Assembly: GCA_032622095.1 (NCBI GenBank)
Contig: CP136068.1
Coordinates: 128,593,989-128,657,988 of the forward strand
Length of the DNA: 64,000 bases
From: Siphonodentalium dalli
Taxonomy: Eukaryota > Mollusca > Scaphopoda > Gadilida > Siphonodentaliidae
Direction of reading: 5' to 3'
How positions within the stretch are numbered: the stretch's first letter is position 1; each line of letters opens with the position of its first letter. This document shows positions 1-10,334 of this stretch, one piece after another. Below the pieces are notes generated by a model that did no database searches, was not told the DNA's origin, and was given only the letters and a program-made list of their open reading frames with translations. A program made the translations under genes and the position numbers.

Positions 1-19
1 AAGTGGCTCTAGGATACCG

Positions 20-593
20 AGCTTGACGTTACCTTACGCCGATCCATAGGTCGAATACTGAATTGGTGCTGATTGGTGTGAATTTATCTGAGAACCTATG
101 AAAAGCACACTTAAATTGAGGCCGCATGGCTATTGTTGTGTGAACAAAACGTTATCTCTTTTTGACCCCCCCCCCCCCCCCCCCCCCCCATCGGGTTCAA
201 AATCGACACGATTGTATTAAATCTCCATGTACCCAAACGATGTTGCCGAACATAACTAATAGTGAAACATCGGGGGTATATGATTAACTTTTGAACTAGC
301 CGTTTCCGCCAATCGTGACGTTCTCGCACGCGGAGTTTGACGTCACCTGACGCCGGTTGCCCGGTCCTTAGGTCGGCAACTGAATTATTCTTATTGGTGT
401 GAATTTGTTCTGAAAAACACACTTAATTTAAGGATACATAGCTATTGGTGTGGGGACAAAATCGTTATCTCCGACAACATCCTGGTTACATGGAGATAGA
501 TACATCATGCATGTCTCTCTTTGAACCCCGAGGCTCGACAACCAGGTATTAAATATGCATGTACCCCGATGTTGCCGAACATAACTAATAGTA
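20..593 (+). repeat. Imperfect tandem duplication (~310 bp unit) with poly-C tract
   Basis: Two diverged copies, about 20-270 and 336-593, share in order TTGACGT..ACGCC, TTGGTGTGAATTTGTTC-like, CACACTTAA, a GTTATCTC block and GATGTTGCCGAACATAACTA. The first copy carries a run of 23 C at about 167-189. The minus-strand ORFs in both copies come from the repeat. Confidence 0.8.
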
Positions 594-699
594 TGTGCGT
601 CAAGTGTGATTGGCCACAATAAAAGTCGTGATTTATAACTGGAATAAATTTACACCCATAACAATATAAAACTAAATTTTATCCTGATATGTTATCACT

Positions 700-2210
700 A
701 AAGTCCTTTCTATCAGAACTACAATCTAGATATTTATAGAAGACATTGTTGGCACAGTGCCAAATAAAATTACCCTCTTTCGAGAAAACTGGTTTCTAAT
801 CATAGAAGCTCTTAACAAAACGTCAAAATACAATTAATATCTTATAAACATTGGACCATTGATTAATGGTTTTGGTAGCCATGCATCTCGTCTCGGTTGG
901 TGAAACACGGCTGACATCTTGAAATTGGTGGTTTGAATTTCCGATGCAACGTTGGAAGTCGGAATGTTTGTTTTTTTTTAAAGTTTTTATTGATCAAAAT
1001 TAAATGTATATAAATATATATTGTAACAAAATTAGCAAAAAGATTATCTCACACAAGCTCTTTTATCCCCAGGCTATCAATAACTTGCACACATCCTTTC
1101 ACTCACATGCTCAACTTGTACATAACGGCCCACCACACTGGCCAGGGGAGCCCACTTTAATCCAACTGTATTTATATGTCATGTATATAGAGGATCTACA
1201 ACGAGTCCCCAGTTTATAGCGAAATTTACAAAACGAGTCCAGTAAATTAGGTCTGGACCGAGCCTTTGGCGAGGTCCAGACTTAATTTACTGGACGAGTT
1301 TTGTAAATTCCGCTATAAACTTGGGACGAGTTGTAGATTCTATTTATTACATGATCCAAAACCTCGACAAAACATACTTAAATCAACAAATGGGACGCGA
1401 AACTAACATCAACTTCTATAAGGAATGCGATGACGTTTCACACAACTCTGCGTTGTTTGCACGCGCAAAGAAATAGTCCCATATAAATAAAGACTCTTTG
1501 GCGTATTTAATGGCATATATTTAATGACATAACATTTCAAACTCTTCATTCATTATAGTTTGTTGAAATTATATTGGAAGCCATAGTATTTTGAGACGTA
1601 GCGTACGGAATGTAAAGAAACCACAAACCGGAAGTCAAAGGTCACCTGGCACTATTTCCTGTTATTAAACGAACGTTTAATATCACAATTTATAGAATGG
1701 GTTTATTGAATGGAATAAAGGTAGGATCATGTAATAAATTGATCTCTCCTATACTTGGAGGTAATAAAGATATCTTTCTCTTTCACTCACCGTGACAAGT
1801 CTATAATTATACACTCTTCTGGTATGGGTCTCGCAAGCTATATTAGACATAGATTTAGTCAAAGAGCTAATTGGTCCAATGTTTATAAGATATTAATTGT
1901 ATATATAGCTCTTTGCTAAGTATAATGGGATCTTAATTTAATGTAGAAATAAGTTTTTTCCTTTCTGGTGGATCAACTCGGCGGTTCCTCGGCACTTATT
2001 CCTCTGGCCAATGCTTGTGAGTTTGAGAGATAAAGTTGGGTTTCGGTGTGAACGATATTTTGATACATCATGGTTTGTTTGCTTCTGACGTTTTGTTAAG
2101 AGCATCTATGATTAAAAACCAGTTTTTCTCGAAAGAGGGTAATTTCATTTGGCACTGTGCCAACAATTTCTCCTGTAAATATCTAGATTGTAGTTCTGAT
2201 AGAATGGCAA
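700..2210. mobile_element. Foldback element with ~125-bp terminal inverted repeats
   Basis: Sequence 705-866 returns in inverted orientation at 2085-2205 (about 120 bp, a few mismatches, around TTGGCACTGTGCCAACA and ATATCTAGATTGTAGTTC) and 1870-1905 (around CCAATGTTTATAAGATATT). The arms are interrupted by about 180 bp on the right side. The interior holds a separate palindrome at 1194-1340 and no ORF worth calling. Family unknown; no clear target duplication was seen. Confidence 0.75.
1194..1340. mobile_element. 147-bp palindromic MITE
   Basis: Arms TCTACAACGAGTCCC...CGAGTCCAGTAAATT and their reverse complement meet at a short centre near 1262-1275 (GGACCGAGCCTTTGGCGAGG). It sits inside the 0.7-2.2 kb foldback element. 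Confidence 0.85.
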
Positions 2211-2289
2211 CAAGCCATATTTCCGACTAAATCCTAAAAAGTTACCCATAATTCTGCTTTGGTAAGGAGTCGATTATTAAGGGCATTAC
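2203..2289. mobile_element. Half copy of the CAGTAATGCCC palindromic MITE
   Basis: Contains GCCATATTTCCGACTAAATC, TTACCCATAATTCTGC and GGGCATTAC, the right half of the palindromic family seen complete at 4731, 16559 and 28918. Its end lies directly at the donor of the PPxY gene exon 2296-2519. Confidence 0.85.
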
Positions 2290-2295
2290 ATGTAC

Positions 2296-2519
2296 CTTGT
2301 ATTGGTTTACTCTTGATTTCTTTGTTAATGTGACGAATCGTTTCGTCAATTCCTTCCAGCGTTTTCAGTGCGTATTGTGGCACCATGAATCCTCGGTTGA
2401 TTCGTCCATACGTGTACATCGCCATTGGTAAATCGACTGATGTTTCCTGTGGCGTAAAGCTCACATGTCCCAGCTGCTGGGGACCATTTCTGCTGTCCAC
2501 ATTTTTGATCAACCAAATC
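2296..2519 (-). CDS. PPxY gene, third exon
   Basis: 224 nt after a T-rich acceptor (TTTTTTTTAG). The first base completes AGG (Arg), giving ...VTGLR-IWLIKNVDS... across the junction. It continues with GPQQLGHVSFTPQETSVDLP, INRGFMVPQYALKTLEG and IDETIRHINKEIKSKPIQG. The donor (GTACAT) is weak. A CAGTAATGCCC-type MITE starts about 6 bases downstream; reading through would add roughly 20 MITE-derived residues before a stop at 2234. Confidence 0.75.
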
Positions 2520-5500
2520 CTAAAAAAAACAATGTCTATTATATATTTTGGAACTTCTGTGTCTGTGTGTATCTGTGTGTGTTATAGGCGCGAAAACTGT
2601 TCAACCCACCCGACTCAAATTTGGAATGTATGACTACTTTGATCCCGGAGACAATATGGGCGGGTCCAATTTCACGTGCGGCCGTGTCTTTGACCTTGAC
2701 CTCGCTCATATACGCACATATAGGCATGTTTCTCGACCTCGACCCATCCGACACAAATTTGGTATGTATGCCTGTTTTGATCCCATGGGCAATATGGGCG
2801 GGTCCAATTTAACATGCGACCGTGTCCTTGACATTGACCTCGCTCATATAGGCTCACATAGGTATGTTTCTCGACCGATCGAATAATAGTTTGTCCAGAC
2901 GCTGTATATTATGTCCAGACGGAGGCGATCAGAAATAAATCCCTAAATAGCACAGACGAAGTCGGGCATATCAGCTAGTTCCCTATAAACCGAAGCTCAA
3001 ATAAGAACATATTGGTTGCCGGCAACACGTAGACACGTAGTTGTATGTAAGAAGACAAAGTCTTCTATAGCACCACATCATATTGGGGTGTCGGTTGGGT
3101 TGATGTTGTTTTGGACTGAATCCCACATGTTACTCTTCTATAACGGACTCATGGGCCGGGGTTATCTTGTTTGCATGTCTTCGAATTAGGTCAAATGGAA
3201 GCTTTGTGTACACTGTTACAATTATTTATTCCTAACTGATTTTGATCAAAACCCCATGGAATTTGATAAAAAAAAACATTGACTTGAGCCAATTATTCTT
3301 GTTTTGATCAATACCAATTGGTTATGAGCCAAACGTTCTGATTTTGATCAATTTCATCTTGGTTTTGAATCGGCGTTATTTTCGTTTGAACATACCCCTC
3401 TTGTTTGGGACTGCACCAGATGTTTCTACCGTATCCGTATCTGTTATCCAAATTATTTTATAGAGCCGGAGCATGGCAATTCGCGGGATATCTGTTCCGT
3501 TACGTAACAACCTGCCCGCACTCTTTTTCTTAATTGGGCACCTTATACTGCGTTATCGCTAACGTTTCTTTATGGTGGTCAATTAACCCTTTACCCAACA
3601 GAACGGCCCTGTGCCAATGCATTCTCTTATATATGCGAGTCGACCATAGGTCGCCTCGCATATATAAGAGAATGCATTGGCTTAACACATTAAAAATTAT
3701 AAAATTGTTAAAGAATGTAAGAAAAAATGGTAAAAAGTGTTAACAAAATATTTTTTTTAGGCCAATGCATTCTCTTATATATGCGAGGCGACCTATGGTC
3801 GACTCGCATATATAAGAGAATGCATTGGCACAGGGCATAACTGTAACTATCACAATGTGGTCAAGGAGCCGGTTCCAATGATATCCATATTTGTATGGTT
3901 CTATTGAGACAGACCGAAGATATTTTAGGCTGCTGAAGCTTTATTTGGCCGGTTTTGGCCGGTTTGTTGGGTAAAGGGTTAATGCACAGTAGGCTCATGT
4001 TTGGCATCATAACGGACTGTCTGATGGATGTTGGTTGGAAGATAAATTTCGGTAAGTTATTTCTTTGTCTTATATTCGAAATCTATACCAGCAGACTCAA
4101 AACGCCATATCATTTACAAACTTCTAATTTATTTTGTTAATTCCACATTTATTCCACGCCATGGCAATTTCCAATTTACACCAGGTGGGTACACCACACT
4201 GTGCGTATAGATATACTCGAATTTTACACGAAGGGCTTGAAAATTTATATCCTGAATAGTTTACATGTATGTACAAGGACCTATTATACATGTATATAGA
4301 ACAGATTTATCAGGGGGGGGGTCGGAAAAAAATTCCAGGCACGTATGAACATTTTAATTTTTTCCGGCCACGGGGGACCCACCCACCCAATTTCTTCCGT
4401 TTCCGGCCTTTTTTTCCAGGCAATTTTGGACACCCACCCTTTTTTTTCCGTTTCAGGAAGTTTTTTTCGGTCAGTTTTGGACACCCGCCCCCCTTAAATT
4501 TGAGAAAAATTATCAATTGAGCAACCAAATAGCTGATTATCCTGCATTATCATAATTTATTGCGCGATATTTGAATAGAACAGTGCATACTGAGATAACT
4601 ATACTATTTGAATTTATCATATAAGTGTCATTAATCAAGAAATGTGTCAACATAATCACATTTCTAGGGATATATAAGCAGAGTACAAATTTCAGATTAT
4701 TTGATATTTTGATATTTGCTATGTGAAATACAGTAATGCCCTAATTAATCGACTCCATAACCACAGCAGAATAATGGGTAATTTTATTTTAATTTCCGAC
4801 TAAATCCTGAAAAATTACCCATTATTCTACTGTGGTTATGGAGTCGTTTAATTAGGGCATTACTGTATTGCTGGAATCAAATTGTTTATCAAAACATGTG
4901 GAAATACAACTGTTCATCCCAGTTCATCCCAGTTTGAAGAATAATGATAATACCAAACATAACCATGATATACATGCGTGACTCTTCTTGGGGCATCTCA
5001 GAAACCAGAATTGAGGAAACATGTTATAGCGTGTAATGGCAGGCTTGTAGCCACTGCCTGAAGTAATAGGCTTCGTAATAATTGGGAATAATATGGATGG
5101 ATAGCCCAATTTCACTTCTTTTTTGCTCACGATATCAGTGACGATAAAATCTTCGTTACTGTGATTAACATTACAAGCTGATCCACATTAACATGGAAAA
5201 CAATGTGAAATTGTTCAAGCTGGCCCGGCTGGCCTTCAATTTATTTGTTAAGATTTTATGTTTTACGTTGTCAAAAGTCTATTTTATTCCATTATTTATT
5301 ATATCTTTATTTCCATGTCACATATGGTCAAGTGTGCTTTCATTTTATTGCTTATTTTCAGCTGAGTTCTGCATAGTTATTCTTATTTTGTTGTATCAGT
5401 AGATGGAATCCTGATTAAATTTTATTTTTCCAATAGCGCAGTGTCTAGTTCTATCAAGTTGAATTTGGGTTATTGTTGGCCATTGTGCAACTGATCCAAC

Positions 5501-7920
5501 TTCTGATAACCTCTATATGTAGTATAGCATTAGTATTAACTATATATGACCTGTTTCTGTTCAAAACACATCAAAATAAGACTCAATAGTAGGAATGGAA
5601 AAAAAATTTGGCATATGGAAAAAACTGTTTTTTGGACCCAAGAGACACCCACCCACCCCATCATACGTGCCTGGAAAAAAAATTCGACCACCCCCCCCCC
5701 CGGATTTATCGGAAATTTTCTTTGAAAACAAGCCAAAACAAAACAATTACTTCTAAAAACGCATGGTGTATACACATATTACGAACCTGATGTATCGTTT
5801 TACGTATATTGAATGAATTCAATTTTATCAAAACATATATTATCACTTTCAGACGCGGACATGGTTCAGAGATACCATCAGGTACATCTACGTTTTTGAC
5901 AACCCGGCGGATGCGCGGATATTTCCTTCGTGTGTATAACATAATCCGTCATATACACGGAGCCGTACGGCTGGAAATAGGAACATTTAACCGAAGAAAC
6001 ACAGCGACGCCATACAGTTGATGTTGCCCATACGTGTATACGTGCGCTTATTCTTGGAATTCTTGGAATTCTTAGCGCACGGTCGGGAAATGAGTAAAAT
6101 TGAATCGAAAAATATTGATGAGACTAAGGTGCTTAATTAGTGATCCAGATAGTATAACAGATAGAATATTGTCAACAGGGAGTATTTGCATTAGTTTTTT
6201 TGTTTTTTTGTTTTTTTGTTTTTTTTGTGTGACAATTTTCACATATTTGCCGAAGTAATGTCTAAAACGACAACACGTCAATTGTGTGCGACTGAATTAC
6301 ATCAAAATATGTCAATATGACTAAGAAATAATCAAAATTGGAACAACTTAATGCTATAGAAGTTGCGTACCATCAGTGTTGTTGAATCCTGAATTCCGGT
6401 TAAAGACATATTGTGGACTTGGTCGGGTGCGTTGAACTGATTAGTTGGTAATCATGCGTTATGCCAACCTGGGAAATGTAGCAGTCTACTGACATCGCCG
6501 AAAATTTCAAAGAAATCGACCATACCACTCCATAGAAAACATCGTCTGAACTACGCCCAATTGTAAATGTTTACATCTCGATTCGGGACGCAACTATCGG
6601 CGATAATCTAACACAAATGTCTTTTCGGCATCGAGAGTCATTGCATTTAATTAATATATAAGAATGACGGTGTGTATCGTCAATTTGGATTAATATTCGT
6701 AACAAATGACTACTTTGAGCAAGATTATTCTCAATTTCTATCTGATCACCCTACCAGAGTGTTTAACATCACTTTAAACCAGTTAACAAGGAGGTTTGAA
6801 ACCCTGCTTACCACGTCAAAATCAACCGAAGCCTTTCAAGCCAGCGTACCAGAGGTGCATGGGGTGACATTCCCAATGAAAACTGTTTAGCTATACGTCC
6901 ATTGACTTACCTTAGCCCCGTGACGAATACGTTGAAGCCGTATGTTGATTCTCGTTCAAGCATCACATTCAGGTCAACGATACCATTCTTCTCGAATTTC
7001 CGCTCAACTGGTTCGCATTTCCATGCTGCATATTGTGGATTTTCCCTCAGCCAGTGGTTACATTTCTCAACAAGAGACCTGTAGTTGTAAGTAAGTTGTA
7101 TGTTGTAATTACGCCCTATGGGTGTTTTCTCAGAAGGTGTTTTTAACTTTTTTAACTTGTCAATGGACCAATGGGCGAAATACATGTATGATTAAAATGT
7201 ACTTGGATATTTTCGTACGGTACTCGAACCATATGATTAGAAACTTACTTGTTTTATATTAGGGACGTTTCGTAAAACACAATGATAGAGTTGCGATTAT
7301 GTTTAGGGTACTATGTCATCAAATTACATGCAGATGCTCGTCAAAGTGTGCGCACATTGTGAAAAATACCATATTCCTACAGTACATTGTGCTGTAAAAA
7401 TTGTTTGAATTTTGAAGGACGCAACGTAATACATCTTTACATCAAATATTTTAAATTTTACATCCCGATGTTATCAAATCTGCTAGAGATTGCCTCTTTG
7501 GGAAACGTTGACCAATCAAATCCAGTCATGCAGAGAGTGATTCTGTATCTATGATCACGTAAGTGAAACAATAAATATAAATGTTAAAGACATCTTGTGG
7601 ACTTGGTCGGGTGTGTTGAACTGATTAGTTGGTAATCATGCGTTATATGCCAACCTGGGAAATGTAGCATTCTACTAACATCGCCGAAAATTTCAAAGAA
7701 ATCGACCATACCACTCCATGGAAAACATCGTCTGACCAACGCCCAATTGTAAGTATTTACTCTCGATTCGGGAAGCAACTATCGGCGATAATCTAACGCA
7801 AAAAGTTTTCGCCATCGAGAGTCATTGCATTTAATATATATGTGTGTGCATGCACATGCGTTATAATATATAGAGCACATATATACGAAAATATGGTAAT
7901 GTTTATGCTTGTTGCTTTTA

Positions 7921-7954
<34 letters not shown>

Positions 7955-9015
7955 GATTTGATCAATGTGGTCCAGTTAGTGGGGTTTGTGTTATGGATGC
8001 TACTTAGCCTCAAGAGGACTTAAACCAGTCTAAGACCTTTCCGACAAAAATCGACAGGTTCCTTGCGGTTTTTCCATTTCGGGAGTTAAATAATTGCAGT
8101 AACTTATGTGAGTTTGGTCTTCGAAAATAATAAGGGCGAATATATCTCAGTCTCAACTCGTGAATTTGTGAGCACTTAACTATAATGTGGTATTCATCGC
8201 CCAGTTCTAAATTACAGAGGGTACATTGCCGTTCCGAGTAGTCAACATTGTACCATGAGCCCTGTTCAACGGGTAGTTTGTGATTTCTTGTTCGAAACAT
8301 CATAAGGCTGTGTACAAATCTGTTGTTGTCCAGAGATAGGTAATGTTCTCTTTGGAAATTTGTCTTAATAATTCTATAAAATGCAAACTACCAGAGTGTT
8401 TAACTTCGCTTAAAAAATATATTCCGCGGATATTTACCCATTCTATATTACTTATGGCAAGTTATGCTTGTATTCATGCAGCGCAAAAAGTAGTTCCGGT
8501 TGCGTTCCGGCTTTTGTTTGTCATCTAGTAAATAGCTATAAGGTCTTCATCCATACAAATTTTTGTTCTATGGATTGGAAAATCTCACATTTATTTTCAC
8601 AAAATATTTGCGACAGTTTTGGGTTAAAGCTACTTCTACGGTGCTGGAATATGTCGAGACTGTCTGCGTCTCAAAAAATAACGACGAGTCGCGATTAGCT
8701 TTTCTTAATTCTTATCAGTAGTAGTTCCTTGTGCGAAAGGTGTCTAATTTATAATTGTGTCCGGATATACGCATACACATACCCAAAACATTCGAACTTT
8801 GGACGAATACGGTTGGCCACATCGCCTTCGGACAAACAAGCAGGCATGATATCGACGTATGCGAGGGGAGAAAGGTCCGAATTGTTCGACTGAACTGTTG
8901 ATAATGTTTGACCTCCCATGACATCTTCGTACGAAGGAGGTGCGTTGCCATGGATTCCTTTCTCTATGTGCTCTGGTAGCACGGTATCTGGCGAGATTGT
9001 GTCCATTGTGGTCAT
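2296..9015 (-). CDS. PPxY-containing protein of unknown function (3 exons, 3' end uncertain)
   Basis: Three minus-strand segments, 8783-9015, 6911-7078 and 2296-2519, join in phase (split Gly, then split Arg) into about 208 codons with no stop. The product starts MTTMDT, has a PPSYEDV motif near residues 26-32 (a WW-domain or Nedd4-type ligand), then two blocks: one around CNHWLRENPQYAAWKCEPVE with ESTYGFN, and one starting IWLIKN with PQQLGHV. I recall similar NPxxxVxxCETVE / ESTYG / GLRLWL proteins of unknown function as multigene families in invertebrates; this is from memory. No signal peptide or membrane segment is visible. The 3' end is unresolved: either a further exon lies near or beyond position 1, or the last exon reads into a MITE and stops at 2234. 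Confidence 0.75.
2560..2885 (+). repeat. Two-copy ~130-bp tandem repeat after a GT-rich run
   Basis: Two units each contain AATTTGG.ATGTATG, TTTGATCCC, CAATATGGGCGGGTCCAAT and GACCTCGCTCATATA, at about 2615-2745 and 2755-2880. The plus-strand ORF through them merely repeats the unit. It is like dispersed animal repeat tails. Confidence 0.75.
3583..3982. mobile_element. TTAA-flanked double-hairpin MITE (copy 1)
   Basis: Bounded by TTAA on both sides with termini CCCTTTACCCAACA / TGTTGGGTAAAGGG. Inside are two perfect hairpins (about 3610-3682 and 3763-3830), each made of GCCAATGCATTCTCTTATAT arms. Their central loops (GTCGACCATAGGTCGCC and its reverse complement) are mirror images. Cut-and-paste piggyBac-type elements use TTAA targets and CCC-starting ends, so a non-autonomous relative is likely. 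No ORF. Confidence 0.88.
4310..4500. repeat. G-tract dispersed repeat
   Basis: A run of G (about 4313-4321), then TCGGAAAAAAATTCCAGGCA, followed by CCACCCA / TTTTTTCCG alternations. Related copies lie near 5604-5703 (inverted), 20919-21075, 22401-22466 (inverted) and 22635-22750. The proline/phenylalanine-rich ORFs in it are not genes. Confidence 0.7.
4731..4865. mobile_element. CAGTAATGCCC palindromic MITE, complete short copy
   Basis: The ends CAGTAATGCCCTAATTA and their reverse complement enclose inverted arms that meet near 4795 (ATTTTATTTTAATTTCC). The same family occurs at 2203, 16559, 28394, 28918, 40707, 41056 and 60201. Confidence 0.9.
4950..5158 (-). CDS. Possible unassigned exon (unrecognised)
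   Basis: After a TCACAG acceptor there is an open stretch encoding NEDFIVTDIVSKKEVKLGYP, SILFPIITKPITSGSGYKPA and ITRYNMFPQFWFLRCPKKSH. The composition is protein-like, not low complexity. It lies on the coding strand inside the PPxY gene's second intron and its start phase would fit that gene, but the direct join of the flanking exons gives the better protein. I do not recognise the sequence; it could be an alternative exon or part of another mobile element. Confidence 0.3.
5604..5703. repeat. G-tract dispersed repeat, inverted copy
   Basis: CACCCACCCACCCCATCATA, GAAAAAAAAATTCGACC and a C run at about 5690-5702. It is the reverse complement of the unit at 4310-4500. The remaining sequence at 5160-6400 outside this repeat shows no gene; the short hydrophobic and basic ORFs there have no recognisable pattern. 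Confidence 0.7.
6400..6777. mobile_element. TTAA-flanked dispersed element (TTAAAGACAT family)
   Basis: It starts TTAAAGACATATTGTGGA, ends AACATCACTTTAA, and carries CAAAGAAATCGACCATACC and CATCGAGAGTCATTGCATTT. The same order recurs at 7583-7840 (truncated), 38038-38411 (complete), and inverted at 51655-51800 and 61964-62253. TTAA at both ends of the complete copies suggests TTAA-targeting transposition. No ORF is conserved among copies. Confidence 0.82.
6911..7078 (-). CDS. PPxY gene, middle exon
   Basis: 168 nt, acceptor AACTACAG and a perfect GTAAGT donor. It encodes SLVEKCNHWLRENPQYAAWK, CEPVERKFEKNGIVDLNVML and ERESTYGFNVFVTGLR. The first base completes the Gly codon left by the upstream exon. 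Confidence 0.8.
7583..7840. mobile_element. TTAAAGACAT-family element, truncated
   Basis: About 85-90% similar by eye to 6400-6660, ending after the CATCGAGAGTCATTGCATTTAA block, so the far terminus is missing. It lies in the first intron of the PPxY gene. Confidence 0.8.
7920..8303 (-). mobile_element. 5'-truncated LINE: ORF2 C-terminal zinc-knuckle end and (ATT)n tail
   Basis: The ORF at 8010-8303 encodes RTRNHKLPVEQGSWY, then CTLCNLELGDEYHIIVKC and RYIRPYYFRRPNSHKLLQL, ending in a stop. The fRT.NHKLPVE...CxxC...DEYHxxxxC...YYxxRPNxxK pattern is the C-terminal end of non-LTR retrotransposon ORF2 proteins. After the stop the minus strand runs into (ATT)n at about 7923-7955, a typical LINE 3' tail. 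The reverse transcriptase itself is absent. It lies inside the PPxY gene's first intron. Confidence 0.82.
8783..9015 (-). CDS. PPxY gene, exon 1 of those seen (likely start codon)
   Basis: 233 nt between TTTTGCAG and GTATGTG. ATG is the first codon after the acceptor and is the likely start, which would make any upstream exon 5' UTR. It encodes MTTMDTISPDTVLPEHIEKG, a PPSYEDV motif, an acidic/Ser-rich region and RPKFECFG. Its GC content is clearly above that of the flanking DNA. Confidence 0.75.
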
Positions 9016-10257
9016 CTGCAAAAATGAAATAATTACTGTATAGATCTTAGATAATTATATGGTACACCCCTCCCATGGCGACTAGTACATGGCTTTTCTA
9101 CATTGTGTTGGCAGTACATGTATTACAATTCTGAATTCTATATTACCGGTTAGGACTATACCTACTACTTCCATTGTTCCATACATCTTCCTTCGGTGCT
9201 TTCACAAACTTCCCTATATCCTTCTCTCTTCCAATTCGTACCCTCTCTCCCGTCAATATCTTCAATAATGTCCTTTATGTATATACTCTATTGCTTCTTG
9301 TAATAGTTTTTATAATATGAACTTGGAAATAAACTATGATTAAAGGCACGGAGGGCCCTCGCTTTTGGTATAATTTAGAAATAATAGTTACCAAATGATG
9401 AAAATCAGGGTATTCATATTGTGAGCAAGCAAAAACACACAGTAGCATGTTATATATTTTGGAAAATGTTTACTAAGACCAAGGAAATATGTTTATAAAA
9501 TGTTGGGAATCAGAAATTCACATATACAGTGGTATCATACATGGTCTCTACGAACTATACAAACACCATGGTGAGTATTATGATAATGAATATTTATGGC
9601 TCCATCATTATAATTACCATGTTGTTTGTATTGTTCATATGGCAAACAAGTGTATTTTTATGTTATTTGCATCGTTCATAGAGCACATGAGTGTTTTGCA
9701 CTAAGCCATGGCTCAAATTCATTCATTTGTTGCATATATTCTGTGGAGTATAAAAGGAGATGGTCCCAAAAATGGCCGGGTTTAGCGTACAGTACCCCTT
9801 TAACAGAAGCCGGTTTCTCAACTCTATTATCAGGCGAGTTACACATATATCTTTCATGGAAATGATATAGAGTATTTCGCCATGGTGTTGATGATAATTA
9901 AAAACTCACACAACCCTTGTCCCAATCCTTGATATTCCATTTTGATATCACCATACACAGTGATCAATTCCCGTCCCGCGCAATATATGTGTATCTAAAC
10001 TAATTATCTTTGTTGATTTCGCCTTGTACCGACTAACATCAAATGGAATACATATACAACTCTCGATTGTACTTGAAGTTTCGAATTAATTACGACTCAA
10101 TTATTTCTCTTATATATCAAGACTTGAGCATACTTGTAACTATCTGAACAATCTTAAATATTGTCATGGGAATACGACAGTTGCGATACAGAAACACTCA
10201 GCAGGTGACAGAGTAATCACTATATATGAATGAAGAACCAAGTGATCCACAAACAGC
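9016..10257. other. Intergenic, no gene seen
   Basis: AT-rich sequence between the PPxY gene and the minisatellite. Short ORFs lack codon structure or motifs. A pyrimidine-rich stretch at about 9170-9260 leads to AATAAA at about 9330, perhaps an old retrotransposon or transcript 3' end. Nothing else is supported. Confidence 0.5.
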
Positions 10258-10303
10258 ATGTACAGCAGATTCAGGGTGTGGGGAACAACAGGTACAGCAG
10301 AAT

Positions 10304-10334
<31 letters not shown>

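Noticed and set aside
860-960. tRNA gene or tRNA-derived SINE promoter (GGTTTGAATTTCC as B box)
   Set aside because: No cloverleaf could be drawn by eye and no A box at the right distance.
3610-3682. TATATAAG in the hairpin arms as promoters
   Set aside because: The TATA-like string is part of every MITE arm on both strands; no gene starts follow.
3600-3830. CRISPR-like direct repeats (GCCAATGCATTCTCTTATAT)
   Set aside because: The copies are paired inverted hairpins inside TTAA-flanked MITEs in a eukaryotic genome, without regular spacers or cas genes.
4269-4528. Pro/Phe-rich ORFs on both strands near 4.3-4.5 kb
   Set aside because: Products of the G-tract dispersed repeat; the same peptides recur at every copy.
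5706-5980. Minus-strand segment starting PYGSVYMTD / VRLRVYDGLC as the next exon of the PPxY gene
   Set aside because: Its phase does not fit the middle exon, whereas the exon at 2296-2519 fits both phase and protein.
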